A stretch of DNA of 64,000 nucleotides from Cytophagaceae bacterium ABcell3. Lineage in GTDB: Bacteria > Bacteroidota > Bacteroidia > Cytophagales > Cytophagaceae. Under the pieces are notes generated by a model that made no database searches, was not told the origin of the DNA, and saw only the letters and a program-made list of their open reading frames with translations. Numbering within the stretch: position 1 is the stretch's first letter; every line of letters starts with the position of its first letter. Positions 17,509-27,306 of the stretch are shown here, in pieces. The stretch is from assembly GCA_030913385.1 (NCBI GenBank), contig CP133159.1:1572584-1636583 (forward strand), written 5' to 3'. The translations under genes were made by a program, and so were the position numbers.

Positions 17509-18118
17509 GTATTTTATGTTTTAGAAAAGCAATTAATACTTCTAAGGCTTTGTCCAAATGTTTGTTATTGGGAATGATTAAATCAGCCTCTTCTTTGAAC
17601 GGTTCAATGTATTTTTTATAAGTAGGAGACACATGATGTTCATAACGGTATAGGACATCTTCCACGTTATATCCCCTTTCTTTTTGATCTCTGGCGATTC
17701 TTCTCTTTAATTTGATATGTTCTTGGGCATCGAGAAATATTTTTAGGTCAAACTGTTTGGCCAAAGCTTCATAATAAAAAATAAATATGCCTTCTGCAAT
17801 GATAATGGGGGCAGGTTTGCAGGTAACAGTACATGCTTCTCTGTTTGGGTTGTTAAAAGTGTATTCTTTAATTTCAATAGATGCTCCAGATTTTATTTTT
17901 TTTAAGTCTTCCTTAAATTTTTCTTGGTCAATAGACTCTGGTTGATCATAGTTTGGTATGCCATTATCATCTAGGGGTTGTAGAGACTGGTCTTTATAGT
18001 AATTGTCCTGGGAAACCAAGCATATCTCATTTTCCTCAAAAGCACTTAGAAGCTTTTGAAGTAGCAAGGTTTTTCCTGAGGCGCTTCCACCTGTTATTCC
18101 GACCAGATAGGGTTTCAT
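17498..18118 (-). CDS. udk: Uridine kinase
   Basis: A 206-residue P-loop kinase: GGSASGKT at 10-17, SQDNYYKD, then NYDQPESID, matching uridine/cytidine kinase of the pyrimidine salvage pathway (phosphorylation of uridine to UMP). RIARDQKERGY forms the lid region. The length is typical. It lies 17 bp after the rdgB-like gene and overlaps the TrkA-type gene, so it sits inside one minus-strand operon that starts near 18.7 kb. Confidence 0.87.
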   Translation of the reverse strand: MKPYLVGITGGSASGKTLLLQKLLSAFEENEICLVSQDNYYKDQSLQPLDDNGIPNYDQPESIDQEKFKEDLKKIKSGASIEIKEYTFNNPNREACTVTCKPAPIIIAEGIFIFYYEALAKQFDLKIFLDAQEHIKLKRRIARDQKERGYNVEDVLYRYEHHVSPTYKKYIEPFKEEADLIIPNNKHLDKALEVLIAFLKHKIHGK

Positions 18119-18135
18119 TGGCTGTAAGTTTTATA

Positions 18136-18714
18136 TTACTGTATACTCTGTAAATATTCAGTTAGCTTTCTAACAGCTATGCCCCGGTGGCTGATTTTGT
18201 TTTTCTCTTCCATCGTAAGTTCTGCAAAAGACCGTTCGTCGTTCAAAGGGCTGAATATCGGGTCATACCCAAAACCTTTGTCTCCTTTTCTTCCTTCTAA
18301 AATCCTTCCTTCTACGATACCTTCAAATTGCTTTACCTGTCCATTTAATATTAGGGTAATAGATGTCCTGAAACGGGCGTTTCTGTTAGAGCAGGCTTCC
18401 ATGTTTTTTAGGAGCAGGTCTATATTGTCTTCTGGACGGCATTCTGGCCCCGCATATCGCGCCGAATAAACACCAGGTGCGCCATTTAAACACTCAGTTT
18501 CTAGGCCAGTGTCATCAGCAAAGCATGATACATTATATTTGTTATATACATAATCTGCTTTTTGAAGAGAGTTCTCTTCTAGTGTTTCATGTTCTTCAGG
18601 CAATTCCTCATGGCATCCGATATCTTTGAGGCTTAATATCGTAAAGCGGTCTCCAAGGATATTTTGGATCTCTTTGAGCTTGCCTGGGTTGTTGGTTGCA
18701 AAACACAGTTTCAT
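18136..18714 (-). CDS. rdgB: RdgB/HAM1-type non-canonical purine NTP pyrophosphatase
   Basis: A 192-residue nucleotide pyrophosphatase that hydrolyses (d)ITP and XTP to monophosphates, keeping deaminated purines out of DNA and RNA. Visible motifs are the N-terminal FATNNPGKLKEI, the metal-binding ADDTGLE, NGAPGVYSARYAG and the C-terminal KGFGYDPIF with SHRGIAV. The length is normal and the start ATG at 18714 directly precedes the conserved core. It is the first gene of the minus-strand operon and is divergent from rpsP with a 185-bp spacer. Confidence 0.92.
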   Translation of the reverse strand: MKLCFATNNPGKLKEIQNILGDRFTILSLKDIGCHEELPEEHETLEENSLQKADYVYNKYNVSCFADDTGLETECLNGAPGVYSARYAGPECRPEDNIDLLLKNMEACSNRNARFRTSITLILNGQVKQFEGIVEGRILEGRKGDKGFGYDPIFSPLNDERSFAELTMEEKNKISHRGIAVRKLTEYLQSIQ

Positions 18715-18808
18715 AAAGACTGAATGATTTTATATCGCAATATTAAGTAAATTCTTGAAACCTCATATTTAAATATGGTGTTTTACTTGGTAATATGAAA
18801 GTTTAGTA

Positions 18809-18838
18809 TTGCATTGTTAAGTATTTTCAGTACTTTTG
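18809..18838 (+). promoter_or_regulatory. Bacteroidota-type promoter of the rpsP operon
   Basis: TTG at 18809-18811, a 19-bp spacer and TACTTTTG at 18831-18838 match the -33/-7 pattern (TTG, TAnnTTTG) recognised by Bacteroidota primary sigma factor. The predicted start is about 50 bp upstream of the rpsP ATG. Confidence 0.75.
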
Positions 18839-18899
18839 CAGTTCTTTTGAGAAAACCGAAGACGGACGGGTTCCGTCGCTAACTTAAAGTTAATTAATT

Positions 18900-19454
18900 A
18901 TGGCTGTTAAAATCAGACTAGCGCGTCGTGGACGCAAACAAAGAGCAATGTATGACATTGTAGTTGCAGATGCAAGAGCACCTCGTGATGGTAGGTTTAT
19001 TGAAAAACTGGGAACTTATAACCCAAATACCAATCCAGCAGATGTGGATCTTGACGCTGAAAGAGCACTTAAGTGGGTTATGAACGGTGCCCAGCCTACT
19101 GATACTGCTAGAAGCTTACTGTCTGATGGCGGTGTTATGCTTAAGAAGCACCTTCAGGTTGGTGTAAACAAAGGCGCTATTACTCAAGAGCAAGCTGACA
19201 AGAAGTTTGAAGAGTGGAAAGCTGCTAAAGAAAAATCTGCAACTGCTAAAGTTACTGCTATTACTGATAAGAAAGCAGCAGAAGCTAAGGCTAGACAAGA
19301 AGCTGAAGAAAAGGTTAACCAAGCTAGAATTGAAGCTCAGAAAGCTAAGCAAGCAGAAGTTGCTGCTGCTTTGGAAGATGCTGATGCTAAAACCGAAGAA
19401 GCTGGCGAAGCCGCTGACGCTGTTGACAATAAAGAAGGAGACACTGCAGAATAA
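18900..19454 (+). CDS. rpsP: 30S ribosomal protein S16 with long C-terminal extension
   Basis: The first ~80 residues are S16 ([36 protein letters not shown]), a small-subunit protein binding 16S rRNA. The total length of 184 is about twice the usual; the last ~90 residues are an Ala/Lys/Glu-rich probable coiled tail ([16 protein letters not shown], then [13 protein letters not shown]). Such extensions are familiar in Bacteroidota. It is preceded by a strong promoter and followed by rimM after 16 bp, giving the conserved rpsP-rimM-trmD-rplS order. Confidence 0.95.
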   Translation: MAVKIRLARRGRKQRAMYDIVVADARAPRDGRFIEKLGTYNPNTNPADVDLDAERALKWVMNGAQPTDTARSLLSDGGVMLKKHLQVGVNKGAITQEQADKKFEEWKAAKEKSATAKVTAITDKKAAEAKARQEAEEKVNQARIEAQKAKQAEVAAALEDADAKTEEAGEAADAVDNKEGDTAE

Positions 19455-19470
19455 CATCTGTTTTTGAGCT

Positions 19471-20022
19471 ATGGACAAGGATTCCTGTTTTAAATTCGGG
19501 TTTATCTCCAAAGTTCATGGGCTGAAAGGCGACGTTATTGCGCAGGTAGATGTAAAATATCCTGAAGAATTTATTGACTTGGAATCACTGTTTGTTGAAA
19601 TAAACAAGCAGCTGATTCCTTTTTTTATTGAAGATTATCGACTGAAACAGCAGCAGCGCATTATTCTGAAGTTTGAAGACGTTGATAATTCTGAACAAGC
19701 CACTGAGTTAATCGGAAAAAGCATATTCCTGCCTAATGAATTGCTGCCTGAGCCGGATGAAGGAGAAGTACTGCTGAATCAACTGGTCGGATGTGCCGTG
19801 CATGATAAAGTGCATGGGGTATTGGGTGTGGTAGATGAGGTTTATGAAATGCCGGGGCAAGACCTGATTGGCATGACATATCAGGGAAAAGAGGTGCTGA
19901 TACCTGTAAATGGCAACATTTTGCTGGAGGCTGATTATAGAAAAAAAATCTTGCTTACTGAACTTCCCGCAGGTTTGTTGGACTTATACCTCAATGATGA
20001 TGCTACTGAAGAAGAGGATTGA
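19471..20022 (+). CDS. rimM: Ribosome maturation factor RimM
   Basis: A 183-residue 16S rRNA processing protein that helps assemble the 30S head by binding S19. The N-terminal RimM domain has KFGFISKVHGLKGDV; the C-terminal PRC-barrel covers ~95-175 (LVGCAVHDKVHGVLGVVDEV, then QGKEVLIPVNGNILLEAD). Length and position, after rpsP and before trmD, are canonical. The stop at 20022 is 6 bp before the trmD ATG, so translation is probably coupled. Confidence 0.93.
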   Translation: MDKDSCFKFGFISKVHGLKGDVIAQVDVKYPEEFIDLESLFVEINKQLIPFFIEDYRLKQQQRIILKFEDVDNSEQATELIGKSIFLPNELLPEPDEGEVLLNQLVGCAVHDKVHGVLGVVDEVYEMPGQDLIGMTYQGKEVLIPVNGNILLEADYRKKILLTELPAGLLDLYLNDDATEEED

Positions 20023-20028
20023 TTGCTT

Positions 20029-20727
20029 ATGCGTATAGATATTATAACATGCCTGCCCAAATTGTTGGATAGTTTTTTCGGACATTCCATATTGAAAAGG
20101 GCGCAGGACAAAGGACTCGCATCGCTTCATGTCCATGACTTGAGGGATTATTCTGATTTTAAACATCGTCAGGTCGACGATTATGCTTATGGGGGAGGGG
20201 CTGGAATGGTCTTGATGATAGAGCCTGTAGATAAATGTATCTCCGCGCTTAAAGCGGAAAGGGATTATGATGCGATTGTTTATATGTCGCCAGACGGACA
20301 GCGCCTTGAGCAGGGAATGGCAAACCGTTTTTCGTTGCTCAAGAATATTATTATCCTCTGTGGTCATTATAAAGGTGTTGACGAAAGGGTGAGGACAAGT
20401 TTGATTACCCACGAAATCAGCATTGGCGACTATGTGCTGTCAGGGGGAGAGTTGCCTGCCGCAGTTTTTACAGATGCCTTGCTGAGGCTTATTCCTGGAG
20501 TGCTGTCTGATGAAACATCGGCCTTGTCTGATTCTTTTCAGGACGATATGCTCGCACCGCCTGTATATACCCGTCCGGCTGAGTTTAAAGGAATGAAAGT
20601 GCCGGAAATATTGCTTTCGGGCAATGAAAAACATATTAATGACTGGCGTCACGAACAGGCGCTTGAAAGGACTAGGCTGAGAAGGCCGGACTTAATAGAA
20701 AAAAATAAAAAAATATCTGGCAGTTAG
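20029..20727 (+). CDS. trmD: tRNA (guanine37-N1)-methyltransferase
   Basis: A SPOUT-class enzyme that methylates G37 of tRNAs with S-adenosylmethionine to prevent frameshifting. Motifs: [10 protein letters not shown] start, [17 protein letters not shown], and the trefoil-knot cofactor site [12 protein letters not shown]...[16 protein letters not shown]. 232 residues. An in-frame TTG two codons upstream (20023) directly after the rimM stop could also initiate; I chose the ATG at 20029 because family members start MRID-I. Confidence 0.93.
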   Translation: MRIDIITCLPKLLDSFFGHSILKRAQDKGLASLHVHDLRDYSDFKHRQVDDYAYGGGAGMVLMIEPVDKCISALKAERDYDAIVYMSPDGQRLEQGMANRFSLLKNIIILCGHYKGVDERVRTSLITHEISIGDYVLSGGELPAAVFTDALLRLIPGVLSDETSALSDSFQDDMLAPPVYTRPAEFKGMKVPEILLSGNEKHINDWRHEQALERTRLRRPDLIEKNKKISGS

Positions 20728-20750
20728 TGTTATTGTCAGTATTATTTACT

Positions 20751-20758
20751 TATATTTG
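20751..20758 (+). promoter_or_regulatory. Possible internal -7 box before rplS
   Basis: TATATTTG fits TAnnTTTG and lies about 40 bp before the rplS ATG. The nearest upstream TTG (20733-20735) is only 15 bp away, shorter than usual, so this is a weak prediction of extra rplS transcription. Confidence 0.3.
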
Positions 20759-20796
20759 CAATCCGTTTTTTTCGAGATTTAAAGATATCCATAAAA

Positions 20797-21195
20797 ATGA
20801 GCGAATTACTCAAAATCGTAGAAGCTGAATATGCCGAGAAGCTTACTAATGTGCCTAAATTCAAAGCAGGTGATACAGTAAACGTGCATGTGAGAATTAC
20901 TGAAGGTAATAAAGAAAGGGTACAGCAGTATCAAGGCGTTGTTATACAAAGAAGAAATCAAGGTACTACCGGTGAAACTTTCACCGTAAGAAAGGTTTCT
21001 GCTAGTGTCGCTGTTGAGAGAATTTTCCCTATTCTTTCTCCAAGCATCGAGAAAATCGAACTTGTAAGAAAAGGTGTTGTAAGGCGTGCCCGTCTATTTT
21101 ATCTTAGAAGTAAGACTGGTAAAAGCGCAAGAATCAAAGAAGACAAAAAAGCTTATAGTGCAAAAGCTAAAGAAAAGGCTAAAGCTAAAGCTTAA
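20797..21195 (+). CDS. rplS: 50S ribosomal protein L19
   Basis: A 132-residue L19 located at the 30S-50S interface. Core motifs: [42 protein letters not shown] and [16 protein letters not shown]. The tail after residue 115 is Lys/Ala-rich ([16 protein letters not shown]). It ends the rpsP operon; a strong hairpin terminator follows. Confidence 0.95.
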   Translation: MSELLKIVEAEYAEKLTNVPKFKAGDTVNVHVRITEGNKERVQQYQGVVIQRRNQGTTGETFTVRKVSASVAVERIFPILSPSIEKIELVRKGVVRRARLFYLRSKTGKSARIKEDKKAYSAKAKEKAKAKA

Positions 21196-21213
21196 AATAT
21201 CTACCGACTTTAT

Positions 21214-21244
21214 AAAAAAAGCTCCTTTTTGGAGCTTTTTTTTT
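21214..21244 (+). terminator. Rho-independent terminator of the rpsP operon
   Basis: AGCTCC-ttttt-GGAGCT preceded by A residues and followed by a run of nine T, 19 bp after the rplS stop. Confidence 0.9.
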
Positions 21245-21303
21245 ACCTTTTAAACAAACAATCGGTTTCATTTTGTTATTTTTATAGCCTGTTTTAGAAC
21301 ATT

Positions 21304-22077
21304 ATGATTTTACACTTTTACAAATATCAGGGAACAGGTAATGATTTTGTGATGATCGATAACCGGAAGGAGCTTTTGGATCCTGAAGATCATCAATTAA
21401 TTGCAAAATTGTGCGACAGGCGTTTCGGTATCGGCGGGGACGGACTTATACTTTTAGAAGACCATACCAATTATGATTTCCAAATGGTCTACTTTAACTC
21501 CGATGGCAGGCAGAGTTCTATGTGTGGTAACGGAGGCAGGTGTATTGTTAAATTTGCCTACGATTTGCGCGTAATTGGAGATACTACTTCTTTTATTGCC
21601 ATAGACGGTGAGCATGAGGCCTGTGTGAAAAATGGCATTGTTCACCTCAAGATGGTAGACGTGAAGGGTTTAGAGCTTATTGGAAATGATCGTTTCCTAG
21701 ATACGGGCTCTCCCCATTATATACAATTTGTTGATTCCATAAAAGATTTCCCTGTAGTAGAGGAAGGACGGAAAATTCGATATAATGATAGGTTTAAGAA
21801 AGAGGGGACCAATGTAAACTTTGTCCGGAAGGAAGGGTCTAGTTCACTTGTCGTTAGAACGTATGAACGGGGGGTGGAAGATGAAACATGGAGTTGTGGA
21901 ACGGGCGTTACTGCTTCGGCAATAGCTGCTTTTCCTGAAGGTGTTGATGAACCTGTTAAAATTAAAACATTAGGAGGTGACCTTTCAGTGTCTTTTAAGA
22001 AAAATGATAGTTTGTATTACAATGTATATTTGAACGGTCCTGCCGTACAGGTTTATAAAGGTGAAATTGAAATATAA
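21304..22077 (+). CDS. dapF: Diaminopimelate epimerase
   Basis: A 257-residue PLP-independent racemase converting LL- to meso-diaminopimelate for lysine and peptidoglycan. The two catalytic cysteines are Cys74 (MCGNGGRC) and Cys198 (WSCGTGVTA); YQGTGNDFVMID is the N-terminal signature. Slightly shorter than the usual ~275 but complete. It follows the rplS terminator and precedes secA by 109 bp in the same direction. Confidence 0.93.
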   Translation: MILHFYKYQGTGNDFVMIDNRKELLDPEDHQLIAKLCDRRFGIGGDGLILLEDHTNYDFQMVYFNSDGRQSSMCGNGGRCIVKFAYDLRVIGDTTSFIAIDGEHEACVKNGIVHLKMVDVKGLELIGNDRFLDTGSPHYIQFVDSIKDFPVVEEGRKIRYNDRFKKEGTNVNFVRKEGSSSLVVRTYERGVEDETWSCGTGVTASAIAAFPEGVDEPVKIKTLGGDLSVSFKKNDSLYYNVYLNGPAVQVYKGEIEI

Positions 22078-22186
22078 AACACGTTTATTATAAACCTAAT
22101 ATATCCCTTAAAGTTTTTAGTATAGAAACTTTTTGTCCTTAGCGACTATTTGAAAAAAATTATTAACCAGAAATCGGTACAGAGCG

Positions 22187-25100
22187 ATGCTTGACTTTCT
22201 TACTAAAGGTATAACACTTCTTTTTGGAACAAAAAATGAAAGAGATCTAAAGGAGCTTACTCCTTATGTGCAATTAATTAATGACGAATATGAGAAGCTG
22301 AGGCCTATCAGTGACGATGATTTACGATTAAGGACCCAGCAGATCAAAGATATAATCAAGGCCGACCTTAAGCATATTGATGACGATATTGTTGCTTTGA
22401 ACAAAAGGGTAGAGGAAAACCCTAAAATGCACGTTACTGAAAAAGAAGCTGTTTTTCAACAGATCGATAAGCTTGAGGAGGATAGGAACAAAGATCTTGA
22501 AGATAGCTTGATTAAGGTTTTGCCTATGGCTTTTGCTGTGGTCAAAGAAACGGCTAGACGATTGAAAGAAAAGGGAGAGTTGATCGTAGAGGCCAACTAT
22601 TACGACAAGGAGCTTGCTGCCAAGAAAGACAATGTGATTATAGAAGGGGAACGTGCTATCTGGAAAAATACTTGGTTCGCTGCCGGGCAGGAGATTACCT
22701 GGGATATGCTGCATTACGATGTTCAGCTTATCGGTGGTGTGGTACTACACCAGGGTAAAATTGCAGAAATGGCTACAGGTGAAGGTAAAACCCTCGTTGC
22801 TACCTTGCCTGCTTACCTTAATGCCCTCTCTGAAAGAGGTGTACATATTGTTACTGTCAATGATTACCTCGCCAAAAGGGACTCTGAGTGGATGGCGCCT
22901 TTATTTGAATTTCATGGACTAAGGGTAGACTGTATTGATAAATATGAGCCACATTCTGACGAAAGAAAGGCTGCATACAGGGGCGATATCATATATGGTA
23001 CTAATAACGAATTCGGCTTTGATTACCTCAGGGACAATTTGGCCAAAAGCTCTGATGAACTCGTGCAGCGCAAGCATCACTTTGCCATGGTCGATGAGGT
23101 TGACTCTGTATTGATTGACGATGCACGTACGCCATTGATTATTTCAGGGCCGGTTCCCAAAGGTGACGAGCATGAGTTCTATGACCTAAAACCTAGGGTG
23201 GCGAGACTGGTAGATGCTCAAAAGAAAGTTGTAGGAAACTTCCTTCTTGAAGCCAAAAAGAAACTGGCTGAGGGTGATGACAAAGATGGTGGGCTTGCTT
23301 TATTGAGAGCGCACAGAGGTCTTCCTAAAAATAAACCGCTTATTAAGTTTCTGAGTGAAACTGGTAACAGAACCACGCTCCAAAAAACAGAAAATGTCTA
23401 TTTACAGGAAAATGCAAAGATGATGCCTGAGGCTGATGCGCCTTTGTATTTTACCATAGATGAAAAAAATAACAATATTGAACTTACCGATAAAGGTTTG
23501 GACTTTATTACAGGAGAAGGAGAAGATCCTAACTTGTTTATCCTACCTGATATTGCCACTGAAATTACGGCGATAGAGGAGGATACATCGCTTCCTGATG
23601 AAGAACGGATCCATAAAAAAGAAAGTTTACTAAAAGAATATACTGAAAAGGCTCAGCGTATACATTCGGTAAACCAGCTCTTGAAGGCATATACTCTTTT
23701 TGAGAAAGATGTTGATTATATTATAGTAGACGCCAAAGTAAAGATCGTTGATGAGCAGACGGGAAGGGTTATGGAAGGAAGAAGGTATTCTGATGGTCTG
23801 CATCAGGCATTGGAAGCCAAGGAAAACGTGAAGGTGGAAGAAGCTACCCAAACGTATGCTACCATTACTTTGCAGAACTATTTTAGGATGTACCATAAGC
23901 TGGCTGGTATGACTGGTACAGCAGAAACTGAGGCGGGCGAGTTTTGGGAAATTTACAAACTTGATGTGGTTGTTATTCCTACGAATAGACCTATCTCAAG
24001 ACTAGACCTTCAAGATAAGGTGTATAAAACCATGAGGGAGAAGTTTAATGCGGTAGTAGAGGAGATTATGGAACTCACGCAAGCAGGAAGGCCTGTGCTG
24101 GTGGGTACAACCTCGGTGGAGATATCTGAAATTGTGAGCCGGATGCTCAAGTTGAGGAACATTAAACACCAAGTGCTTAATGCAAAATATCACCAGAAAG
24201 AAGCCGAAATTGTAGCTGAAGCTGGTAAGACGTCTACGGTTACTATTGCAACGAATATGGCAGGTAGGGGTACCGATATCAAGTTGACTGCTGAGTCTAA
24301 GGAAGCGGGAGGTTTGGCTATTATTGGTACGGAAAGACATGAATCAAGGCGTGTGGACAGGCAGCTTAGAGGTCGTGCCGGTCGTCAGGGTGACCCGGGT
24401 TCTTCTCAGTTCTTCGTATCGCTTGAAGACAACCTGATGAGGTTGTTTGGATCTGATAGAATTGCTAGTCTTATGGACCGTATGGGGCTACAAGAAGGGG
24501 AGGTTATCCAGCACTCTATGATTTCTAAGTCTATAGAGCGGGCGCAGAAAAAAGTGGAGGAGAATAACTTTGCTATGCGTAAGAGGCTTCTGGAATATGA
24601 CGATGTGATGAATTCCCAAAGGGAGGTTATCTATAAGCGTAGAAAGAATGCACTTGAAGGGCAACGTTTGCAGCTAGACATTATGAACATGATGTTCGAT
24701 ATTGCTGAAGAAATTGCCTTGAACAATAAGTCGGTCGATAATTATGACAACTTCAGGTTGAGCATCATAAGTACCTTTGGTATGGATACTAAAATTACCA
24801 AAGAGGAATTCCTTGCGCTTAAAGCTGAAGATATAGGATTGAAACTTTATGACGAAGTTTATGTCCACTATGAGAAAAAGAATCAAGAACTTGTTCAAAA
24901 GACATTGCCGGTATTCCAAGATATAGCAGCTAACCGGGTAGGTGTCGAAAGAATTGTAGTACCGTTTACAGACGGTAAGAAGATTATTCAAATTTCTAGC
25001 GATATTCAGAAGCTATTAGCGCCAGATTCAAGAGAGCTGGTAAATAATATGGAAAAAAATATTGCGCTGTCTATCATAGACTCTGAGTGGAAAGAGCACT

Positions 25101-25549
25101 TGAGGGATATGGATGATTTAAAACAGTCTGTTCAAAATGCCGTATATGAACAAAAGGATCCTTTGTTGATCTATAAGTTTGAAGGTTTTGAGTTGTTTAA
25201 ATCTTTCCTTGGCAAAGTAAACGAAGGCATTGTGTCATTCCTGACCAGGGCAGATATACCAGTCAAAGATGCGGAAGACGTTAGAGAAATGCGTCAACCT
25301 CGTACAAGAACTGCTCCTTTGAAGGAGAATAAAGAAGATATTCAGTCTCCTTTGAGCTATGGTGGCAATGTGGCGGCCAACAAAACTCAAGCACCAGAAA
25401 AGGTAGCGCCTATCCGTTCTAATAAGATAGCTGGGCGTAATGATAAGGTTTCTGTGCAGTATCAAGACGGTAGTATTAAAAAAGATGTTAAATTTAAGAC
25501 AGTGGAAGATGATATTCGCAACAACCGCTGCGTTATAATTAATGACTAA
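22187..25549 (+). CDS. secA: Preprotein translocase ATPase SecA (long form)
   Basis: The cytosolic motor that drives unfolded preproteins through SecYEG, including the first step of export for T9SS cargo. The 1,120 residues exceed the ~900 typical of Proteobacteria through insertions. Walker A is ATGEGKT (196-202), the helicase DEVD box is at 303-306, and the late motif GTERHESRRVDRQLRGRAGR is intact. The extreme C-terminus (IKKDVKFKTVEDDIRNNRCVI) lacks the zinc-binding Cys cluster of E. coli SecA, as I expect in Bacteroidota. Start ATG at 22187 (MLDFLTKGITLLFGTKNERD) fits the family. Confidence 0.95.
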   Translation: MLDFLTKGITLLFGTKNERDLKELTPYVQLINDEYEKLRPISDDDLRLRTQQIKDIIKADLKHIDDDIVALNKRVEENPKMHVTEKEAVFQQIDKLEEDRNKDLEDSLIKVLPMAFAVVKETARRLKEKGELIVEANYYDKELAAKKDNVIIEGERAIWKNTWFAAGQEITWDMLHYDVQLIGGVVLHQGKIAEMATGEGKTLVATLPAYLNALSERGVHIVTVNDYLAKRDSEWMAPLFEFHGLRVDCIDKYEPHSDERKAAYRGDIIYGTNNEFGFDYLRDNLAKSSDELVQRKHHFAMVDEVDSVLIDDARTPLIISGPVPKGDEHEFYDLKPRVARLVDAQKKVVGNFLLEAKKKLAEGDDKDGGLALLRAHRGLPKNKPLIKFLSETGNRTTLQKTENVYLQENAKMMPEADAPLYFTIDEKNNNIELTDKGLDFITGEGEDPNLFILPDIATEITAIEEDTSLPDEERIHKKESLLKEYTEKAQRIHSVNQLLKAYTLFEKDVDYIIVDAKVKIVDEQTGRVMEGRRYSDGLHQALEAKENVKVEEATQTYATITLQNYFRMYHKLAGMTGTAETEAGEFWEIYKLDVVVIPTNRPISRLDLQDKVYKTMREKFNAVVEEIMELTQAGRPVLVGTTSVEISEIVSRMLKLRNIKHQVLNAKYHQKEAEIVAEAGKTSTVTIATNMAGRGTDIKLTAESKEAGGLAIIGTERHESRRVDRQLRGRAGRQGDPGSSQFFVSLEDNLMRLFGSDRIASLMDRMGLQEGEVIQHSMISKSIERAQKKVEENNFAMRKRLLEYDDVMNSQREVIYKRRKNALEGQRLQLDIMNMMFDIAEEIALNNKSVDNYDNFRLSIISTFGMDTKITKEEFLALKAEDIGLKLYDEVYVHYEKKNQELVQKTLPVFQDIAANRVGVERIVVPFTDGKKIIQISSDIQKLLAPDSRELVNNMEKNIALSIIDSEWKEHLRDMDDLKQSVQNAVYEQKDPLLIYKFEGFELFKSFLGKVNEGIVSFLTRADIPVKDAEDVREMRQPRTRTAPLKENKEDIQSPLSYGGNVAANKTQAPEKVAPIRSNKIAGRNDKVSVQYQDGSIKKDVKFKTVEDDIRNNRCVIIND

Positions 25550-25561
25550 AAGAGATTCATT

Positions 25562-26083
25562 ATGATTTCGGTACATAAAATTTTCTATAGCGGTCTTCTT
25601 TGTACTGTTTTTACTTTGGGTGCATGTGCAACGGGTAATCCCCCTCAGGCATCTCCTTCAAAGCCTCATAAAGAGGATCTTTCTATATATCGGATTAAGT
25701 ATGAAATCCTGGAAGAGGAGGAAATGGATGATGTGCAGGTAAGAAATGTAGAAGAAGAAACTGTAGACATTGCGAGCGATGTTACCGAGGTACTTCATGA
25801 TAAACTGGATGCTATTTCAGAAAAGAATAAATCTGTAAAAACAGTTAAAGGTTACAGAGTTTTGATCTATTCAGGAAATAGCAGTGAAGAAGCTAAAAAA
25901 GTCAAGAAAACCGTTTATGACTTTTTGCCAGAAGAAAATGTATATACTACTTACAGGCAGCCAAGCTTTAAAGTTAGGGTAGGGGATTGCTTAGACAGGC
26001 TGGAGGCAAATTATTTGCTAGTTCAGTTGAAAGATGAATTCCCAAATGCTTTGGTTGTGCCTGATCAGATTAATATTGAATAA
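25562..26083 (+). CDS. SPOR-domain lipoprotein
   Basis: A 173-residue protein with a lipobox LGAC (Cys22), an acidic linker (EDLSIYRIKYEILEEEEMDD) and a C-terminal SPOR-like fold at ~95-173 (KGYRVLIYSGNSSEEAKKVK, then FKVRVGDCLDRLEANYLL). SPOR domains bind denuded peptidoglycan glycans, often at division sites, so an outer-membrane-anchored, wall-contacting role is likely. It follows secA by 12 bp and precedes the amidohydrolase by 9 bp, so the three appear co-transcribed. Confidence 0.8.
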   Translation: MISVHKIFYSGLLCTVFTLGACATGNPPQASPSKPHKEDLSIYRIKYEILEEEEMDDVQVRNVEEETVDIASDVTEVLHDKLDAISEKNKSVKTVKGYRVLIYSGNSSEEAKKVKKTVYDFLPEENVYTTYRQPSFKVRVGDCLDRLEANYLLVQLKDEFPNALVVPDQINIE

Positions 26084-26092
26084 ATTTTTAAA

Positions 26093-27289
26093 ATGAGTGA
26101 TCTTAAGGAGCAAGTAAAAAAGCTCGCAATAGAATATTTTGATACTGTAAAAAAGGATAGAAGGCATTTGCATGCCAATCCTGAGTTATCTTTCAAAGAA
26201 TTTAATACCTGTAACTACATATCAGACCAGCTTGCGAAGGCTGGTATAGAGCATGAGGCAGGAGTAGCAGAAACTGGTCTTGTAGCATTGATCAAAGGTA
26301 AAAACCCTGAGAAAAAGATCATTGCTTTACGTGCTGATATCGACGCCTTGCCTATCGTAGAGGCGAACGATGTGTCTTACAAAAGTAAGGTGGAAGGTGT
26401 TATGCATGCGTGTGGACACGATGTACACAGTTCTTCTTTACTAGGTGCGGCACGGATTCTTAATGACGTAAAAGACCAGTTTGAGGGAACTATAAAATTA
26501 ATTTTCCAGCCTGGGGAAGAGAAACTTCCCGGCGGTGCTTCTTTAATGATTAAAGAAGGGGTTTTAAAGAACCCTGAGCCTTCTAGTATTCTGGGGCAAC
26601 ATGTACTGGCTTCTCTACCTGCCGGTAAAGTAGGTTTCCGCTCAGGAATGTATATGGCCAGTGCCGATGAAATATATGTGACTGTGAAGGGAAAGGGCGG
26701 CCATGCTGCCATGCCTGAAAAAAATATTGACCCTATACTTATTGCTTCTCATATCATCGTTGCCCTTCAGCAGATTATCAGCCGAAACTGTGACCCACGA
26801 GTGCCTTCTGTACTTTCTTTTGGTAAAATAATAGCCAATGGCGCTACCAATGTTATTCCTGAGGAGGTGAAAATAGATGGTACTTTCCGGACTATGAATG
26901 AAGCGTGGAGGGCTGATGCACATGAAAAAATGAAAAAAATGGCTGAGGCTATCGCTGAAGGAATGGGAGGATCTTGTGAATTTGATATTAAAAAGGGATA
27001 TCCTTTTCTTAAAAATGCCCCTGAGCTTACCGATAGGGTGAAGAACGCTGCAATAGAATATATGGGCGCGGAGAATGTGGTAGACCTTGATATATGGATG
27101 GCGGCGGAAGATTTCTCATTCTATTCCCAGCACATAGATGCTTGTTTCTACCGCTTGGGAATCAGGAATGAAGAAAGAGGTATCGTTTCTGGTGTTCATA
27201 CGCCTACTTTTGATATAGATGAAAACGCCTTGCAAACAGGTGCTGGCCTTATGGCTTGGTTGGCCATCAAGGAATTACAGAATTCCTGA
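26093..27289 (+). CDS. M20-family amidohydrolase (aminoacylase/carboxypeptidase type)
   Basis: A 398-residue di-metal hydrolase: HACGHDVHSSSLLGAAR (Cys107/His109 region), QPGEEKLPGGA with the catalytic Glu pair near 142-143, and the dimerisation domain from ~185. The subfamily (hippurate hydrolase/IAA-amino acid hydrolase type) removes N-acyl groups from amino acids or cleaves small amides. No signal peptide, so cytosolic. The substrate is not assignable. Directly follows the SPOR lipoprotein gene. Confidence 0.85.
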   Translation: MSDLKEQVKKLAIEYFDTVKKDRRHLHANPELSFKEFNTCNYISDQLAKAGIEHEAGVAETGLVALIKGKNPEKKIIALRADIDALPIVEANDVSYKSKVEGVMHACGHDVHSSSLLGAARILNDVKDQFEGTIKLIFQPGEEKLPGGASLMIKEGVLKNPEPSSILGQHVLASLPAGKVGFRSGMYMASADEIYVTVKGKGGHAAMPEKNIDPILIASHIIVALQQIISRNCDPRVPSVLSFGKIIANGATNVIPEEVKIDGTFRTMNEAWRADAHEKMKKMAEAIAEGMGGSCEFDIKKGYPFLKNAPELTDRVKNAAIEYMGAENVVDLDIWMAAEDFSFYSQHIDACFYRLGIRNEERGIVSGVHTPTFDIDENALQTGAGLMAWLAIKELQNS

Positions 27290-27306
27290 CCTGACGTTTT
27301 ATTGAT

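Noticed and set aside
19116-19511. 131-codon minus-strand frame rich in Ser/Phe/Leu
   Set aside because: Antisense of the Ala/Lys-rich tail of S16; low complexity.
20023-20028. TTG start for trmD
   Set aside because: The ATG two codons later matches the conserved MRID start.
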